Part shown: positions 49,701 to 56,229 of the stretch, in pieces
How the letters are laid out: the number at the start of each line of letters is the position of its first letter
Numbering within the stretch: position 1 is the first letter of the stretch
Source of the DNA: Epiperipatus broadwayi
Taxonomy: Eukaryota; Onychophora; Udeonychophora; Euonychophora; Peripatidae
Length of the DNA: 64,000 nucleotides
Direction of reading: 5' to 3'
Assembly (NCBI GenBank): GCA_028023455.1
Contig: JAQFVV010000017.1
Location: forward strand, 4,370,098 to 4,434,097
Translations under genes and position numbers: made by a program
The notes under the pieces: model-generated
What the model was told of the DNA's origin: nothing
The model's database searches: none
Seen by the model: only the letters and a program-made list of their open reading frames with translations

Positions 49701-50579
49701 GATGTTTTTTTATATGTCGAAGCGTTGCCGGCTAACCGCTAGGCCACCAACGCTTTACTTATGCTTTACGATTTCAGGCTGAATTATAAGATATTTAAAA
49801 AAATCAATAAACATTTATTACTAATAATAATGCTGCCGAGCACTTTACTAAAAGAAATTTAAGGAAGTGCCGTTAACATTTTATGATATGATTATAATTT
49901 TAGGCAGAGCTGTAATATATTAAAACAAAATATTATGCATTTAATCAATGACAAAATATTTATAAGTATGCTGAATTGAACACTTTTCTGGATAACTGCT
50001 TCGTATTTATCATTAGCTCTTACTATTTCATTGATTAATATAAAAAAATCCAGAAAAATTGTGTTATATTTTCGGAGAATAAACATGTGAACTGCGCAAA
50101 TCTGGAAAAGTAATTATTTTCAATATGAAAACTTATATTTTCACACTATAACATTTTATTTAAATTTTCTATTTATAAACTAGCAACTTAAAAAAAAAAA
50201 AAACCTCGTATACAGTATATATATTTTTTTACTTTCTAATTTTTTAACACAATCCTAAAAATTAATAGCAATTTTAGGTCGTTGGAAGCGAAAAACTTTG
50301 CGATTTATTTTGCAGAAAAAATAATACATTTAATGACAATATTTTTATGAATATTTTATAAAATGGTGTAGTCATACACAAATGTAATTTTTAAAAATAT
50401 ATATGTGTTTCTGTGTGTATACGATAAATAGTTTTTTGTAAGTTATTTAAAAAATGCATTTTTTAAATTTTATTATAACAATTAAATAAATATGAAAACT
50501 TAAAAGGATACTCGCTTGTGATAAAGCTTACAAACTCTGAAACGCATTCTTGTACACATTCTTTAGCATCTTTGGCGAT
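22620..50579 (-). CDS. NFYB: NF-YB transcription factor gene, split, partial at both ends
   Basis: Spans four exons with introns of 11272, 11448 and 4874 bp (5' to 3' on the minus strand). NF-YB pairs with NF-YC through a histone fold, and the dimer recruits NF-YA to bind CCAAT boxes in promoters in the nucleus. The window encodes 122 codons: most of helix alpha2 onward, loop L2, alpha3, alphaC and a C-terminal tail. Helix alpha1 and the N-terminus are missing, as is the last exon. All introns have GT and AG ends, and phases match at every junction (2/1, 0/0, 1/2). The introns are packed with transposons, but no exon is interrupted, which argues for a live gene rather than a pseudogene. Exon coordinates are listed separately. 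Confidence 0.93.
23010..23090 (-). repeat. Probable tRNA-derived SINE fragment
   Basis: The minus strand has GGTTCAAGTCTTA (B-box-like) about 35 bp after TGATATGAGTAGCATG. There is one copy only in this window, so the family is uncertain. Confidence 0.35.
23296..23414 (+). repeat. tRNA-derived SINE, second family
   Basis: CATGGTTGCTAGGGCATTC, AAGATTGATTCTG and AACTTCTTATGAACTCCCG, then GGCAATAAAGGCAT. Same order and spacing as 9824-9935. It lies inside an NFYB intron, opposite to the gene. Confidence 0.7.
23813..24125 (-). pseudogene. Penelope-like element, 3' end with GIY-YIG nuclease tail
   Basis: The minus strand encodes [34 protein letters not shown] and FSKKW, the C-terminal part of the GIY-YIG nuclease domain of Penelope-like retroelements (the H-F/V-P...R-x-x-KEA...N pattern). 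The stretch to 23813 matches the 3' untranslated region of the fragment at 26488-27282. Truncated upstream. It faces the mirror copy at 24126-24345. Confidence 0.75.
24126..24345 (+). pseudogene. Inverted copy of the Penelope-like 3' end
   Basis: Reverse complement of about 23813-24015. It begins with KDTCF and SKKW coding and continues through the shared 3' untranslated region to ATACAATACGC-type sequence (inverted). Together with 23813-24125 it forms a head-to-head pair. Confidence 0.75.
24346..25070. other. No recognisable gene
   Basis: AT-rich intronic DNA of NFYB without supported features. Confidence 0.45.
25077..25646. mobile_element. Tc1/mariner-like MITE, about 570 bp
   Basis: Terminal inverted repeats of about 46 bp (GTTTGCTGGACAA...GGCGCCATT at the left, its complement ending TTGTCCAGCAAAC at the right) are flanked by TA (25077-25078 and 25645-25646). 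The interior is AT-rich and has no transposase. A short frame on the minus strand looks accidental. Confidence 0.7.
25655..25890 (+). pseudogene. Second Penelope-like GIY-YIG fragment
   Basis: The plus strand reads NKIYEII, a stop, then [20 protein letters not shown], continuing through a basic segment and [13 protein letters not shown] to a stop. The Y-E-I...G-C-x-K-S-Y-V-G-E pattern is a GIY-YIG N-terminal core with the nearby arginine. It differs from the fragment at 26488-27282, so it derives from another lineage. One in-frame stop breaks it. Confidence 0.55.
25891..26480. other. No recognisable gene
   Basis: AT-rich NFYB intron. Confidence 0.45.
26488..27282 (-). pseudogene. Penelope-like element: RT end, GIY-YIG nuclease and 3' UTR
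   Basis: The minus strand reads from an RT thumb-like region ([33 protein letters not shown]) into the GIY-YIG domain ([17 protein letters not shown]) in one frame to about 26791. It continues after a shift as [17 protein letters not shown] and KRKIKEACF in a second frame to 26588. The 3' untranslated part (26488-26590) matches 23813-23950. Penelope-like elements couple this nuclease to an RT for insertion; the palm with catalytic residues is absent here (5' truncation). Confidence 0.85.
27577..27661 (-). CDS. NFYB: NFYB exon following the histone fold
   Basis: 85 bp, 28 codons plus one base. It starts AMKGEK directly after the YLQKYRE end of the preceding exon, as in NF-YB proteins where that sequence closes the conserved domain. 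The rest ([17 protein letters not shown]) is an acidic variable tail. The acceptor is TTAATATTCAG and the donor is GTATGA, weaker than average. The leftover T pairs with CA of the next exon to give serine. Reading through the donor gives a short fake C-terminus and a stop. Confidence 0.88.
28023..28110 (-). repeat. Hammerhead-type motif, decayed
   Basis: On the minus strand the core is TTGATGG, with stem II GTGCT...AGCAC intact, AAAA in place of GAAA and then the palindrome ATGCAT and TTGGGG. Core substitutions at two required positions make it inactive. It faces the copy at 28490-28572. Confidence 0.6.
28490..28572 (+). ncRNA. Hammerhead ribozyme motif with one core substitution
   Basis: Core CTGATGA is at 28533-28539, with perfect stem II (28540-28544 with 28550-28554). 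A28555 stands where G12 should be, followed by the self-complementary ATGCAT (28558-28563). C28564 is the cleavage position and stem I is 28529-28532 with 28565-28568. The palindromic stem III would favour a dimer. Loss of G12 should cripple catalysis. Confidence 0.6.
28650..29640. other. No recognisable gene
   Basis: AT-rich NFYB intron with a GC-richer stretch at 28975-29160 that I could not assign. Confidence 0.4.
29648..29712 (+). repeat. tRNA-Gln/Glu-like remnant
   Basis: CCATGGTGTAATGGTAGCAC matches the A-box half of tRNA-Gln-type genes closely. Further on, TGCCGAGTTTTTCAG is a poor T-arm. The anticodon stem does not form, so it is a pseudogene or SINE head. Confidence 0.4.
30183..30375. 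repeat. Inverted-repeat element, about 190 bp
   Basis: AAATTAATTAGTAAATGG at the left and its complement CCCATTTACTAATTAATTTG at the right, with TATATA ends, form about 45-bp arms around a GC-richer centre (30235-30310). MITE-like. Confidence 0.6.
30470..30590 (+). repeat. Hammerhead-linked SINE body without the ribozyme
   Basis: GTATGTGGTCATGTCTATTG, GAGATAGAGTGGATAGCGG, then AAGGGAGCTTGAAAGCC, a B-box-like GTGGTTAAATCCC and TTATAATCACA. This matches the bodies downstream of the hammerheads at 10098 and 48341. Confidence 0.65.
30690..30770 (-). repeat. Hammerhead-linked SINE body, inverted remnant
   Basis: The minus strand reads GAGTGGTGATGGTTGAAGG, then CTGGGTTCAAACCCCC (B-box-like). It forms an opposed pair with the body at 30470-30590. 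Confidence 0.5.
30771..32020. other. No recognisable gene
   Basis: AT-rich NFYB intron; a G10 run lies near 30879. Short frames look like chance. Confidence 0.45.
32026..32640 (-). pseudogene. RTE-type LINE 3' end with TGA-rich tail
   Basis: A 143-codon frame (32145-32576, minus) covers the RTE C-terminal domain: [54 protein letters not shown] and [13 protein letters not shown]. This region follows the RT thumb in RTE/BovB-group LINEs. The 3' tail has an ATC/TGA trinucleotide run (32029-32042), typical of RTE ends. Palm and endonuclease are missing (5' truncation). It is the best-preserved 3' end in the window. Confidence 0.9.
33822..34150 (-). pseudogene. RTE 3' fragment inside duplication copy 1
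   Basis: Minus-strand match to the RTE C-terminal region: on the plus strand TCTCACATGTGGTCTC, CAATCTCTTGGAATCC and CCATAAGTAAGAACTGG as in 32150-32460, but with more substitutions. The same fragment recurs at about 35833-36161 in copy 2. Confidence 0.8.
34478..34690 (+). pseudogene. RTE 3' fragment, plus strand, cut by the duplication
   Basis: ATGGATGAAATTAAACAAAG, AAATATGCCTATATG and ATTCTTACTTATGGACC, then ATAGAAAAGCAATACACAG. It corresponds to the RTE region before the WIREQ-like segment, and it ends abruptly at the duplication junction. The uninterrupted version is 36489-37015. Confidence 0.8.
36489..37015 (+). pseudogene. RTE 3' end, plus strand
   Basis: Same start as 34478, but it continues past 36701 through GAACAAACAGGTGTTAC, ATTCCAAGAAATTGTAAAAG and GAGATGGATGGATGAAATG to a tail TTTATCCTGCAATAATG. 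It is interrupted by stops. It faces the minus-strand fragment at 35833-36161. Confidence 0.8.
37016..38870. other. No recognisable gene
   Basis: AT-rich NFYB intron without repeats that I can identify. Confidence 0.45.
38873..39040. mobile_element. Near-perfect hairpin MITE with TA target, beside an NFYB exon
   Basis: Arms 38872-38948 and 38965-39041 pair over 77 bp with only a few mismatches and a 16-nt loop. The element CTAAGGCAATAAACC...GGTTTATTGCCTTAG is flanked by TA, as for Tc1/mariner-type MITEs. Composition is GC-richer than its surroundings. It lies only 69 bp beyond the donor of the NFYB exon at 39110-39239, in that gene's downstream intron. It would form a very stable RNA hairpin in either strand's transcript. 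Confidence 0.9.
39110..39239 (-). CDS. NFYB: NFYB exon encoding alpha3 and alphaC of the histone fold
   Basis: 130 bp: one base completing Glu plus 43 codons. It reads [32 protein letters not shown] and [11 protein letters not shown] in order, which is nearly invariant in animal NF-YB: end of alpha2, loop L2 with the DNA-contacting KRKT, alpha3 and alphaC. The acceptor is TTGAACACCAG and the donor is GAG|GTAAAT. The upstream junction restores GAA from GA plus A, and the downstream junction is in phase 0. No substitution or stop disturbs the conserved core. Confidence 0.97.
39245..40140. other. No recognisable gene
   Basis: AT-rich NFYB intron. A 63-codon frame starting at 39218 overlaps the exon on the opposite strand and is chance. 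Confidence 0.45.
40144..40604. repeat. Tandem array, four units of 117-121 bp
   Basis: Units begin at about 40144, 40261, 40382 and 40499 with GCAAACTGAACTAGTAA-like sequence and contain TTTCATACTGTCAGTAG and GTCTGTATGTGATTGTG, then ATATTTAATGCATTTAA. Units differ by roughly 10%, so the array is not recent. Confidence 0.9.
41090..41335. repeat. FB family copy nested in the hAT relic
   Basis: GCAGTGCTCTCAGATCC, CTCCTCACTGACAAAGG, GAAACTAGTCTGGGGAT and ATTTTATGCATAAACC, then GAGAGTTTTGCCTG and AAGAAATGGTGATCATGTGAT. A 38-bp host segment (41057-41094) recurs inverted just after it (about 41330-41370). Confidence 0.8.
41366..41565. repeat. Second nested FB family copy
   Basis: Begins with an inverted GAGAGCACTGCAGCTAGGTG then GCAGTGCTCTC. 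A full arm follows through CTACAAGCCAGAAACTAG to GGAGAGTTTTGCCAG. In the same orientation as the copy before it. Confidence 0.8.
41857..41915. repeat. Miniature FB fragment
   Basis: AGAGGCTAAACTCTCCATGC joined directly to AAGCATAAGAAATGGTGATC. Only the two ends of an FB arm are left, as in an internal deletion. Confidence 0.65.
42700..43425. other. No recognisable gene
   Basis: AT-rich; possibly the 3' end of the hAT relic up to about 42900, but no motif proves it. Confidence 0.35.
43429..43704. repeat. Inverted-repeat element with a shared loop motif
   Basis: Arms pair from ATAATATTAATATCACTTAC at the left to GTAAATGATATTAATATTAT at the right, through TTACTTTTACAATGCTTC, to an inner TTTCAATCGCTCCAGCAATC / GATTACTGGAGCAATCAAAA. 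The inner motif with CTTCTTCAGAACT also occurs at 978-1010 and 63095-63122. Confidence 0.8.
43705..44620. other. No supported gene
   Basis: AT-rich. An open stretch at 44098-44309 with better codon look is discussed under rejected items. Confidence 0.35.
44621..44949. mobile_element. FB family copy with perfect 12-bp target duplication
   Basis: Flanked by CTTATAATAACA (44621-44632 and 44938-44949), giving an insertion of 44633-44937. Starts TCACATGATCACTATC. It then has a unique 100-bp stretch, the ATCCTAAGATCTACGTGCAG centre and one arm ending GAGAGTTTTGCTTTG. Confidence 0.9.
44950..46110. other. No recognisable gene
   Basis: AT-rich NFYB intron without assignable features. Confidence 0.45.
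46115..46299. mobile_element. FB family copy with 8-bp target duplication
   Basis: TCTATTCA at 46115-46122 and 46292-46299 flanks a single-arm copy that starts ATAAACATCACATGATC and ends GTCTGTTTTAATAACAG. Confidence 0.8.
46835..46939. mobile_element. Short FB family copy with 13-bp target duplication
   Basis: ATGTTTCTATCTC (46835-46847) and ATGTTTCCATCTC (46927-46939) flank a 79-bp copy made of the two family ends only: AAACATCACACGATCACC and GAGAGTTTTGCCTG. Confidence 0.8.
47334..47697. mobile_element. FB family copy with perfect 15-bp target duplication
   Basis: TTCTACTTCTTTTAT at 47334-47348 and 47683-47697 flanks the insertion 47349-47682. Inside, one arm segment is tandemly repeated (from GATCCAAAGCTCCTCACT), then TTTTGCTTTGCTTTG ends it. 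The start AGCATCACATGATCACATCT is shared with the copy at 63226-63334. Confidence 0.92.
47960..48220 (-). repeat. Hammerhead-linked SINE, minus-strand member of an opposed pair
   Basis: On the minus strand: shared upstream sequence, CTGATGA (plus-strand TCATCAG at 48149-48155), stem II GTGCT...AGAAT with one mismatch, and GAAA (plus-strand TTTC at 48130-48133). Then comes a 62-bp segment present twice (48018-48079, 48080-48141) and a body with GATGGAGTGGATGATTG. The first stem I pair has changed T to C. It may be weakly active at best. Confidence 0.7.
48278..48470 (+). ncRNA. Hammerhead-linked SINE, plus-strand member
   Basis: Core CTGATGA is at 48341-48347, stem II is perfect (48348-48352 with 48358-48362, loop GGTTC) and GAAA is at 48363-48366. 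The downstream strand diverges: stem I can form as 48335-48339 with 48380-48384, but this places G at the cleavage position, which hammerheads do not accept. The body follows with a B-box-like GGGTTCAAATCCTC (48437-48450). About 60 bp upstream of the core is shared with 590-650 and, inverted, with 48160-48220. Confidence 0.7.
48471..49700. other. No recognisable gene
   Basis: AT-rich NFYB intron; short frames look accidental. Confidence 0.45.
49703..49757 (-). repeat. tRNA-Gly-derived SINE with internal deletion
   Basis: Plus strand: a T-run, ATATGTCGAAGCGTTGCCGG joined to CTAACCGCTAGGCCACC. The head and extreme tail of the family are kept while the anticodon and T arms are gone. Confidence 0.6.
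50512..50579 (-). CDS. NFYB: NFYB exon encoding alpha2 of the histone fold
   Basis: 68 bp: 22 codons plus GA. It reads [16 protein letters not shown] and then VSFITS, the highly conserved alpha2 helix that dimerises with NF-YC. The acceptor is TTTTTATTTAG and the donor GA|GTATCC is modest. GA joins to A of the next exon to form Glu before ASER. It starts in phase 0 at the position where animal NF-YB genes commonly split after the T-G-K of loop L1. An internal GTAAGC (in the E-F-V-S codons) is a better-looking donor but would remove conserved residues. Confidence 0.95.
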
Positions 50580-50795
50580 CTAAATAAAAATTAAAAAGAT
50601 TAAAAATATCTAGTAACATATTATTTTTCTTTTTAAATAATAAAAAAAAAAAAACATCAATTTTTATCTATGTTAAGTGCTCAACTGGAAAGTAGGTTTC
50701 CAGACTGCAGAAAGCAAAAAAAAAAAAGAGTACTATGACTAAACAATAAAAATAAATATATTATCTTCATTTAGTTTTAATTATTGTAGTATCCA

Positions 50796-50862
50796 ATATT
50801 GGCCTAGCGGTTAGCATAGCTGCCTTCCAAGCAGCTGGCCCGGGTTCGCTTCCCATTTTCTT
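50796..50862 (+). repeat. tRNA-Gly-derived SINE, tail lost
   Basis: TTGGCCTAGCGGTTAGCATA (A box), CTGCCTTCCAAGCAG (anticodon TCC) and CCGGGTTCGCTTCCC (B box). The acceptor stem does not close. It sits about 220 bp upstream of the NFYB alpha2 exon, on the opposite strand. Confidence 0.7.
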
Positions 50863-51156
50863 TGGGAGAAGGGTTATATAGTTAAAAAAAATATTGGAAT
50901 TAAAGCTAGTTAAAAAAAATATTGGAATAAAAGCTAACTCTATTTTTTAAATTAATGACTCAAAACATGGATAATAATAAATAGCCTTAAATCTTTCCAA
51001 AAGTGGAAAAACTTTCAAAATTATAGTAAAAACATTTTCATTTAGAAAATATTTTTATTTTATTACAATTAGAAAGAGAGAAGCTTTAATTTTTCCCACA
51101 TACACCTTAAACTTTGTATAATAGCCAAATGATGTAGTTTTTGACTATAGAGAGAA

Positions 51157-51341
51157 GAGTGGCCATCTTATCTTTAACCTAAATTCTTACTTATATCGGC
51201 CAATCTGAAGCATCTTGATTTGATAGCGAGACCTCTCAAATGTCAACACACGATAGGAACTTTATAAAGAGAACATTGGCCATATTATCTATAACCTAAA
51301 TTCTTACTTATATAGACCAATCTGAAGCATTTTGATTTGAC
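51157..51341. repeat. Direct repeat of about 68 bp, spacing about 117 bp
   Basis: TGGCCATCTTATCTTTAACC and CTTACTTATATCGGCCAATC recur as TGGCCATATTATCTATAACC and CTTACTTATATAGACCAATC, each followed by TGAAGCAT.TTGATTTGA. Confidence 0.85.
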
Positions 51342-51344
51342 AAC

Positions 51345-52350
51345 GTAAAAATATTACTCTCTTCACATTTAAATCCACTATTTCCTTTCACAAAATAACT
51401 TGAGCAAAGTCTTGCGAGTTAATATTAAGATCTTTTTAATGGAAATATAGAAACTAATGTAACATTCTAATTATTTATTGAACGCATAGGCAGAATAATT
51501 ATTTCCTATAAGCATTATTTTTAATAAGTCTGCTAAAGTATAGATAGCAAATTACTTATTTTCAAAAAAGTGGTGTATTTCTTAATTATAGAATAATCGA
51601 TATATGTAAGGGTAAACTTTTTACTACAACGAAAGTTCACAGAAATCACATATTTAGAAGAAGAAAAAACACACTAATAAAAAAATAAAATAGTCCGGCT
51701 GTCATGGAACAATAAATTTAATAGAAGTTTAAATACAAATAAAAATATTCAAACAGAAGATACAACTTAACCACCAAATGATATTAGCACATCTGAATAT
51801 GTATTACTATTAATCTATTGACCAGGAACAAAAACAATTTAAGACTCTGGAATAAAAGCAGATTTATCATAAATTATAGTAATCAGTAAAGGTTCAAAAA
51901 TCAGAAATAACAACAGAGTGATTATGGAATTCGATATTAATCCTATCAAAATTTCAAGCAGTAAATAAACCCTTAGATCAGGCATCTAAAAAAAAAAAAA
52001 AGACCAAAAAAGATACCATTATGAATATAATAGCTATGGTTAGGTTATCAGTGCTATTTAAATATCAGAAACAGCTGCCATATATAAATTTCAACTAAAA
52101 ACAAAATAATTACTAATATATATTCCATATTATTTTAATCCTAACACAACTGCAAATTTTCAGATTACTTTGTTAAGTTAATATATATATATGTATTTAA
52201 CAGAATCTAGCTATAGTTAAACACCAGAGCTAGAAACACCATAGGATTCAGTAAATCTACCACATTCAACATGCATCTTCATAATAGTTGCTCTTTTAAT
52301 ACTCTTCCATTAGCTCTTTTAAAAAAATTCACAGAAATCACACATACAAT
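51345..52350. other. No recognisable gene
   Basis: AT-rich sequence upstream of the NFYB alpha2 exon. The alpha1-encoding exon should lie here or further right, but I could not find it. Confidence 0.4.
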
Positions 52351-52767
52351 TGAAATATCACATGATCACCATTTGTTATGCTTAACACAAGCTGTTTACA
52401 TAGAGGCTAAACACTCCATACAGTAGCACCCCCGTTGCAATCCGGAGTAATTAATGGATGCAAAAAAGTTTTTACATAAAATCCCTATCTAGTGCCTTAC
52501 TTATCCAATATCCCCAGACTAGTTTCCAGCTTGTGGCTTTCATCAGTGAGGTGCCTTGGATATCCTAAGATCTAGGTGCAATGCTCTAAGATCCAAGGCT
52601 CCTCAACGATGAAAGCCACAAGCTGGAAACTAGTCTGGGGATATTGGATGAGTAGGCACTAGATAGGGATTTTATGCAAAAACCTTCTAGCACCCATTGA
52701 TTACTCTGACTTGCACTGGTGGCGCTACTGTATGGAGAGTTTAGCCTCTGTGTACATAACTGAAATA
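52351..52767. mobile_element. FB family palindromic element, fullest copy
   Basis: Two arms of about 165 bp (from GAGGCTAAACACTCC at the left to GAGAGTTTAGCCTC at the right) fold around a centre TCCTAAGATCTAGGTGCAAT. Flanks share TGAAATA (52351-52357 and 52761-52767). The left end carries the family terminus ATCACATGATCACCATTTG. Arm identity is high enough for a long hairpin. Confidence 0.88.
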
Positions 52768-52769
52768 CT

Positions 52770-53335
52770 ATATCCAGAAACTTATTTCATTTATCATAAT
52801 ACTATTATCACATCTATAATATCTAATTTGTAACCAATATATGGCATATTTTGAAATAAAGATTCAGCTAACTCCATTCTATGATTGTAGCAATGTTTAA
52901 ATTCTATCAGGTATTCCATGATCTTAAACCTAAAAATAAATTTAATATTAAAAAATTAACACCAGACTTATTAATTTAAATTGTGACTAATTTTCTAGAT
53001 TAATAATCATTATAAAATATTGCCACATATATGTATGTGCATTAATAAGCAACTGACATTTAACTGTTGTTGTTTTTTTGATGGGGAAGGAAGGAGGCTA
53101 GACTAGTGTTTCCAAGGTAGGCATTATAATGATCTATGGGGGCTGTAGTAGATTTGATTGGAATTGAAGGCATAAAGAAAGAAAATTTTAAAAGCCATTG
53201 ATACATGTTTCACCTATTGGAAAGAGAGTTAAAATTGTAATGTTTACTTAATTTTCCACATAAACATGCAAAATGCAATTATAAATGCACTGTCAGAAAA
53301 TTATGCAAGCACTTGCAGGGATATGAATGAACAAT
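52770..53335. other. No recognisable gene
   Basis: AT-rich with a short G-rich patch near 53080. Confidence 0.4.
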
Positions 53336-53339
53336 GACT

Positions 53340-56216
53340 TAACAATTATCATCACTGTCAACTGCTATCAATCCACTGCAAGATGAAGGTCTCTCCAAGT
53401 TCAATCCATCTTTTCCGATCTCTAGTCTCTCTCCTCCACATCGTCCCTGCACACTTCTACTTCATCCATCCATCTCATGTGTGGTCTTTTTGTGAGTCTT
53501 TTACAATCTCTTGGAATTCAATTTAAAATTTCAGCTGTCCATCTATTATCATTTCTTCTAGCAATATGTCCAGCCCAGTAAACTTATTTGTTCTCTTACC
53601 CATGTTTTGTGTTTTCGATCTCTTCTTGATATTCCTATCATGCATCTCTCCATACTTCTTTGAGTGGGCTGACATGTCTATAGTGCTCTTCTGTTAAGTG
53701 TCCAAGTCTCAGATCCATAAATTAGAACTAATAAAACACATTTATTAAAAACCTTCCTTTTCAAACATATAGGCATATTTCCTTTTAATATTAAATTATT
53801 TCTATCAAAAATACCAATCATGATTAATTTTATCAATTATGTTTCCATCTGTAGTAATAATCTGACCAAGGTATTTGTAGTTGTTAACTTCTAATTCATC
53901 ATTATCAATTTTTAATTTCATCTTTTGAGAACATGAATGTTATTTTGGTCTTTTTAACATTTACTTTTAGTCCTACTTTCTTATTTTCACCTGATAACTC
54001 TTGCAACATTTTCAAAAACATTTACATCATCTGCAAAATCTAAATGACTTAAATAATCTCCATTTATTTTAATCTTTAACTTCCCATTTTAAATCATAAA
54101 ATACTTCTTGCAGCAATGCTGTAAAAAGTTTTGGAGATATGGAGTTACCCTGTCTTACACCCATAATCTAATTTTTGCTGTTGTGTTTTTATAAATATTC
54201 TTCAGAATATGACAATATCCTGGGTCTCTATCTTGATGATCCAATGCTTTAAGCATTGAAGAAATGAATATAGAATCAAAACCCTTTTCATAATCTACAA
54301 ATCCAAAGCACAATGGCAACTCATATTCATAGGTCTTTTCTATAATTTCTCTCAATACTTGGGTATTATTGACTTTACTAAAACCATTTTAAAATTCAGC
54401 TTGTTCTTTTGGTTAGTTGAAATCCAAAGTAATCTGTAGACGAATTGTAATTATCTTCGTAAAATTTTTTGTACAAAACTGATAAAAGACTTATAGGTCT
54501 GTAATTTCTAATATCTTCGTTATCACCTTTTTTAAATATTAATATTAATGTGGCATTCTTCCAATCATCTACTACATCTTTATCATTTAGACATTTGCTA
54601 TATAACTTTGCCAAAACAAATTCCACTTCTTCATCTGCTTCTTTTAAATTATCAATTATAATTCCATCATTACCTGGAGCTTTTCTTTTCTTCATAAATT
54701 TAATTGCATGTTTCACTTCTTCATTTAATATCCTGGGCAATTCAGAAGATATAATAGATGGAGGAGGTACTTGTTCTTTATTACTATATAATTCTTGATA
54801 GCACTCTTCTACACATTTCATGATGTTCTCTCCCTTTTTAGTAATAATTCCATCTTTTTTTCTTATTGCAGATATAAGTTTCGTACCAATACCAAAATGT
54901 TTTACCCTCTTGAGACTTTTATTCTTTTCTAGAACTTTCATTGCTAGTTCACAATTGTACTTTCTTATATCATTATCAACTATTTTCCACAACATTTTAC
55001 AAAATTTTGAGATATTCAATCCTTCTTAATGCATCATTTTTCTATATTTTCATATTCCTTCTTTTCTTCATAATTTCTCTAGTGTCAACAAAAACTTTAT
55101 TGGCCAATTGCTGCTTTTTTCTACCAGCTATCTGTTGCAGTTTTAAAAGTATATCAGTTATATTCCTATTGATTTCATTCAAATCTGAATCATGTTCAAA
55201 ATCTGCTAATATTTGAAATTGATTTGCAAGTTCTAATTTAAATTTATTAGAATGTTTCTGAAGATTAGGAATATCAACTGTGAATATTGTTTTTCTTAAT
55301 AATTTTGTTATTCTAGTTTTGCATTAACATGTATCTTACATCTCAATAAATGATGATCACTTCCTGTGTTGAATTTCTTAACAACATTACAATCTTGAAA
55401 TATGTATTTTCTGTTAGTCAAAATATAATCCAATTCTGCTGTGCCTTCATTTGGATGGTTCCATGTTCATTCCTTTTTAACATTTTTCTCAAAAAAAGAA
55501 TTCATAATATAAAGTTTTTCTTTTTCTGCAAACTCTACAAGTCTAGGTCCTCTCTCATTTCTTATACCATAGCCAAATTTACTTATAGCACTTTCAACTT
55601 TAAATTGTTTACCAATTCTAGCATTAAAGTATCCCATAACGATTTTAACATGTTGCCTGGTCTGGTCAAAAGCCTTTTGTACATCCATATAAAAATCATC
55701 TACTACTTCATTACCATGAGAACTTGTTGGGGCAAAAACCTGAATTATCTGCATTTGGTATCTGCTATTAAATTGAGCAACTAATCTTGCCACTCTGTCC
55801 AATATACCATCAATCTACACAAATGTTGTTCTTCACTACCTTTTATTTATAATGAATCCTACTCCATGTGCATTTCCAATATTTGTGCCTTTGTTAGTAG
55901 AGTACATGTCCACTTTTTAAATCAATTGCCTTTTATCTTTTCTTCTAACTTCACAGAGTCCAATAATGGCCCATTTAATATGAGACAGTTCTTCTTTCAA
56001 TTCTTGCAATATTCCTTCACCTGAAAATGATCAGCAGTTGTAAGTAACTAAAAAAAAGTTTGTCATCAAATGGCATCTTGGGTTCGCAATTAGAGGATTC
56101 TTAACACCCTCCACCTTCGACCACCAACTATTGCCTTGACTGATGACTTTACCACCTCCTGGGAATAAGTACCATGATTTATTGTTGCTTGTCATGATTG
56201 TAAATTTTTTTTTCAT
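53340..56216 (-). pseudogene. RTE-type LINE, nearly complete but inactivated
   Basis: Minus strand, 5' to 3': an N-terminal frame (56216-56031); endonuclease with ELSHIKWAIIGLCEVRR, GVGFIIN and the catalytic GSDHH at about 55352-55366; then RT with KKRKAPGNDGIIIDNLKEA, YRPISLLSVLYK and FVDYEKGFDSI, and the catalytic FADD at about 54026-54037; then the C-terminal domain (LTYGSET-like, RRDRKH) and a 3' tail at 53340-53390. The order is that of RTE-group LINEs, whose endonuclease nicks the target and whose RT copies the RNA there. Length (2.9 kb) is near the usual 3.2-3.4 kb. Frames are split by several stops and shifts, so it is dead. It is probably the source type for the 3' fragments at 10.7, 32, 34 and 36.5 kb. 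Confidence 0.92.
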
Positions 56217-56229
56217 TCACACACACATT

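Noticed and set aside
52290-52330. ATIMK-like codons on the minus strand as the missing NFYB alpha1 exon
   Set aside because: Neighbouring residues do not match the conserved I-A-N-V...A-I-P context and there are no suitable splice sites.
54550-55784. Plus-strand frames of 69-144 codons
   Set aside because: They are antisense shadows of the minus-strand RTE endonuclease and RT.
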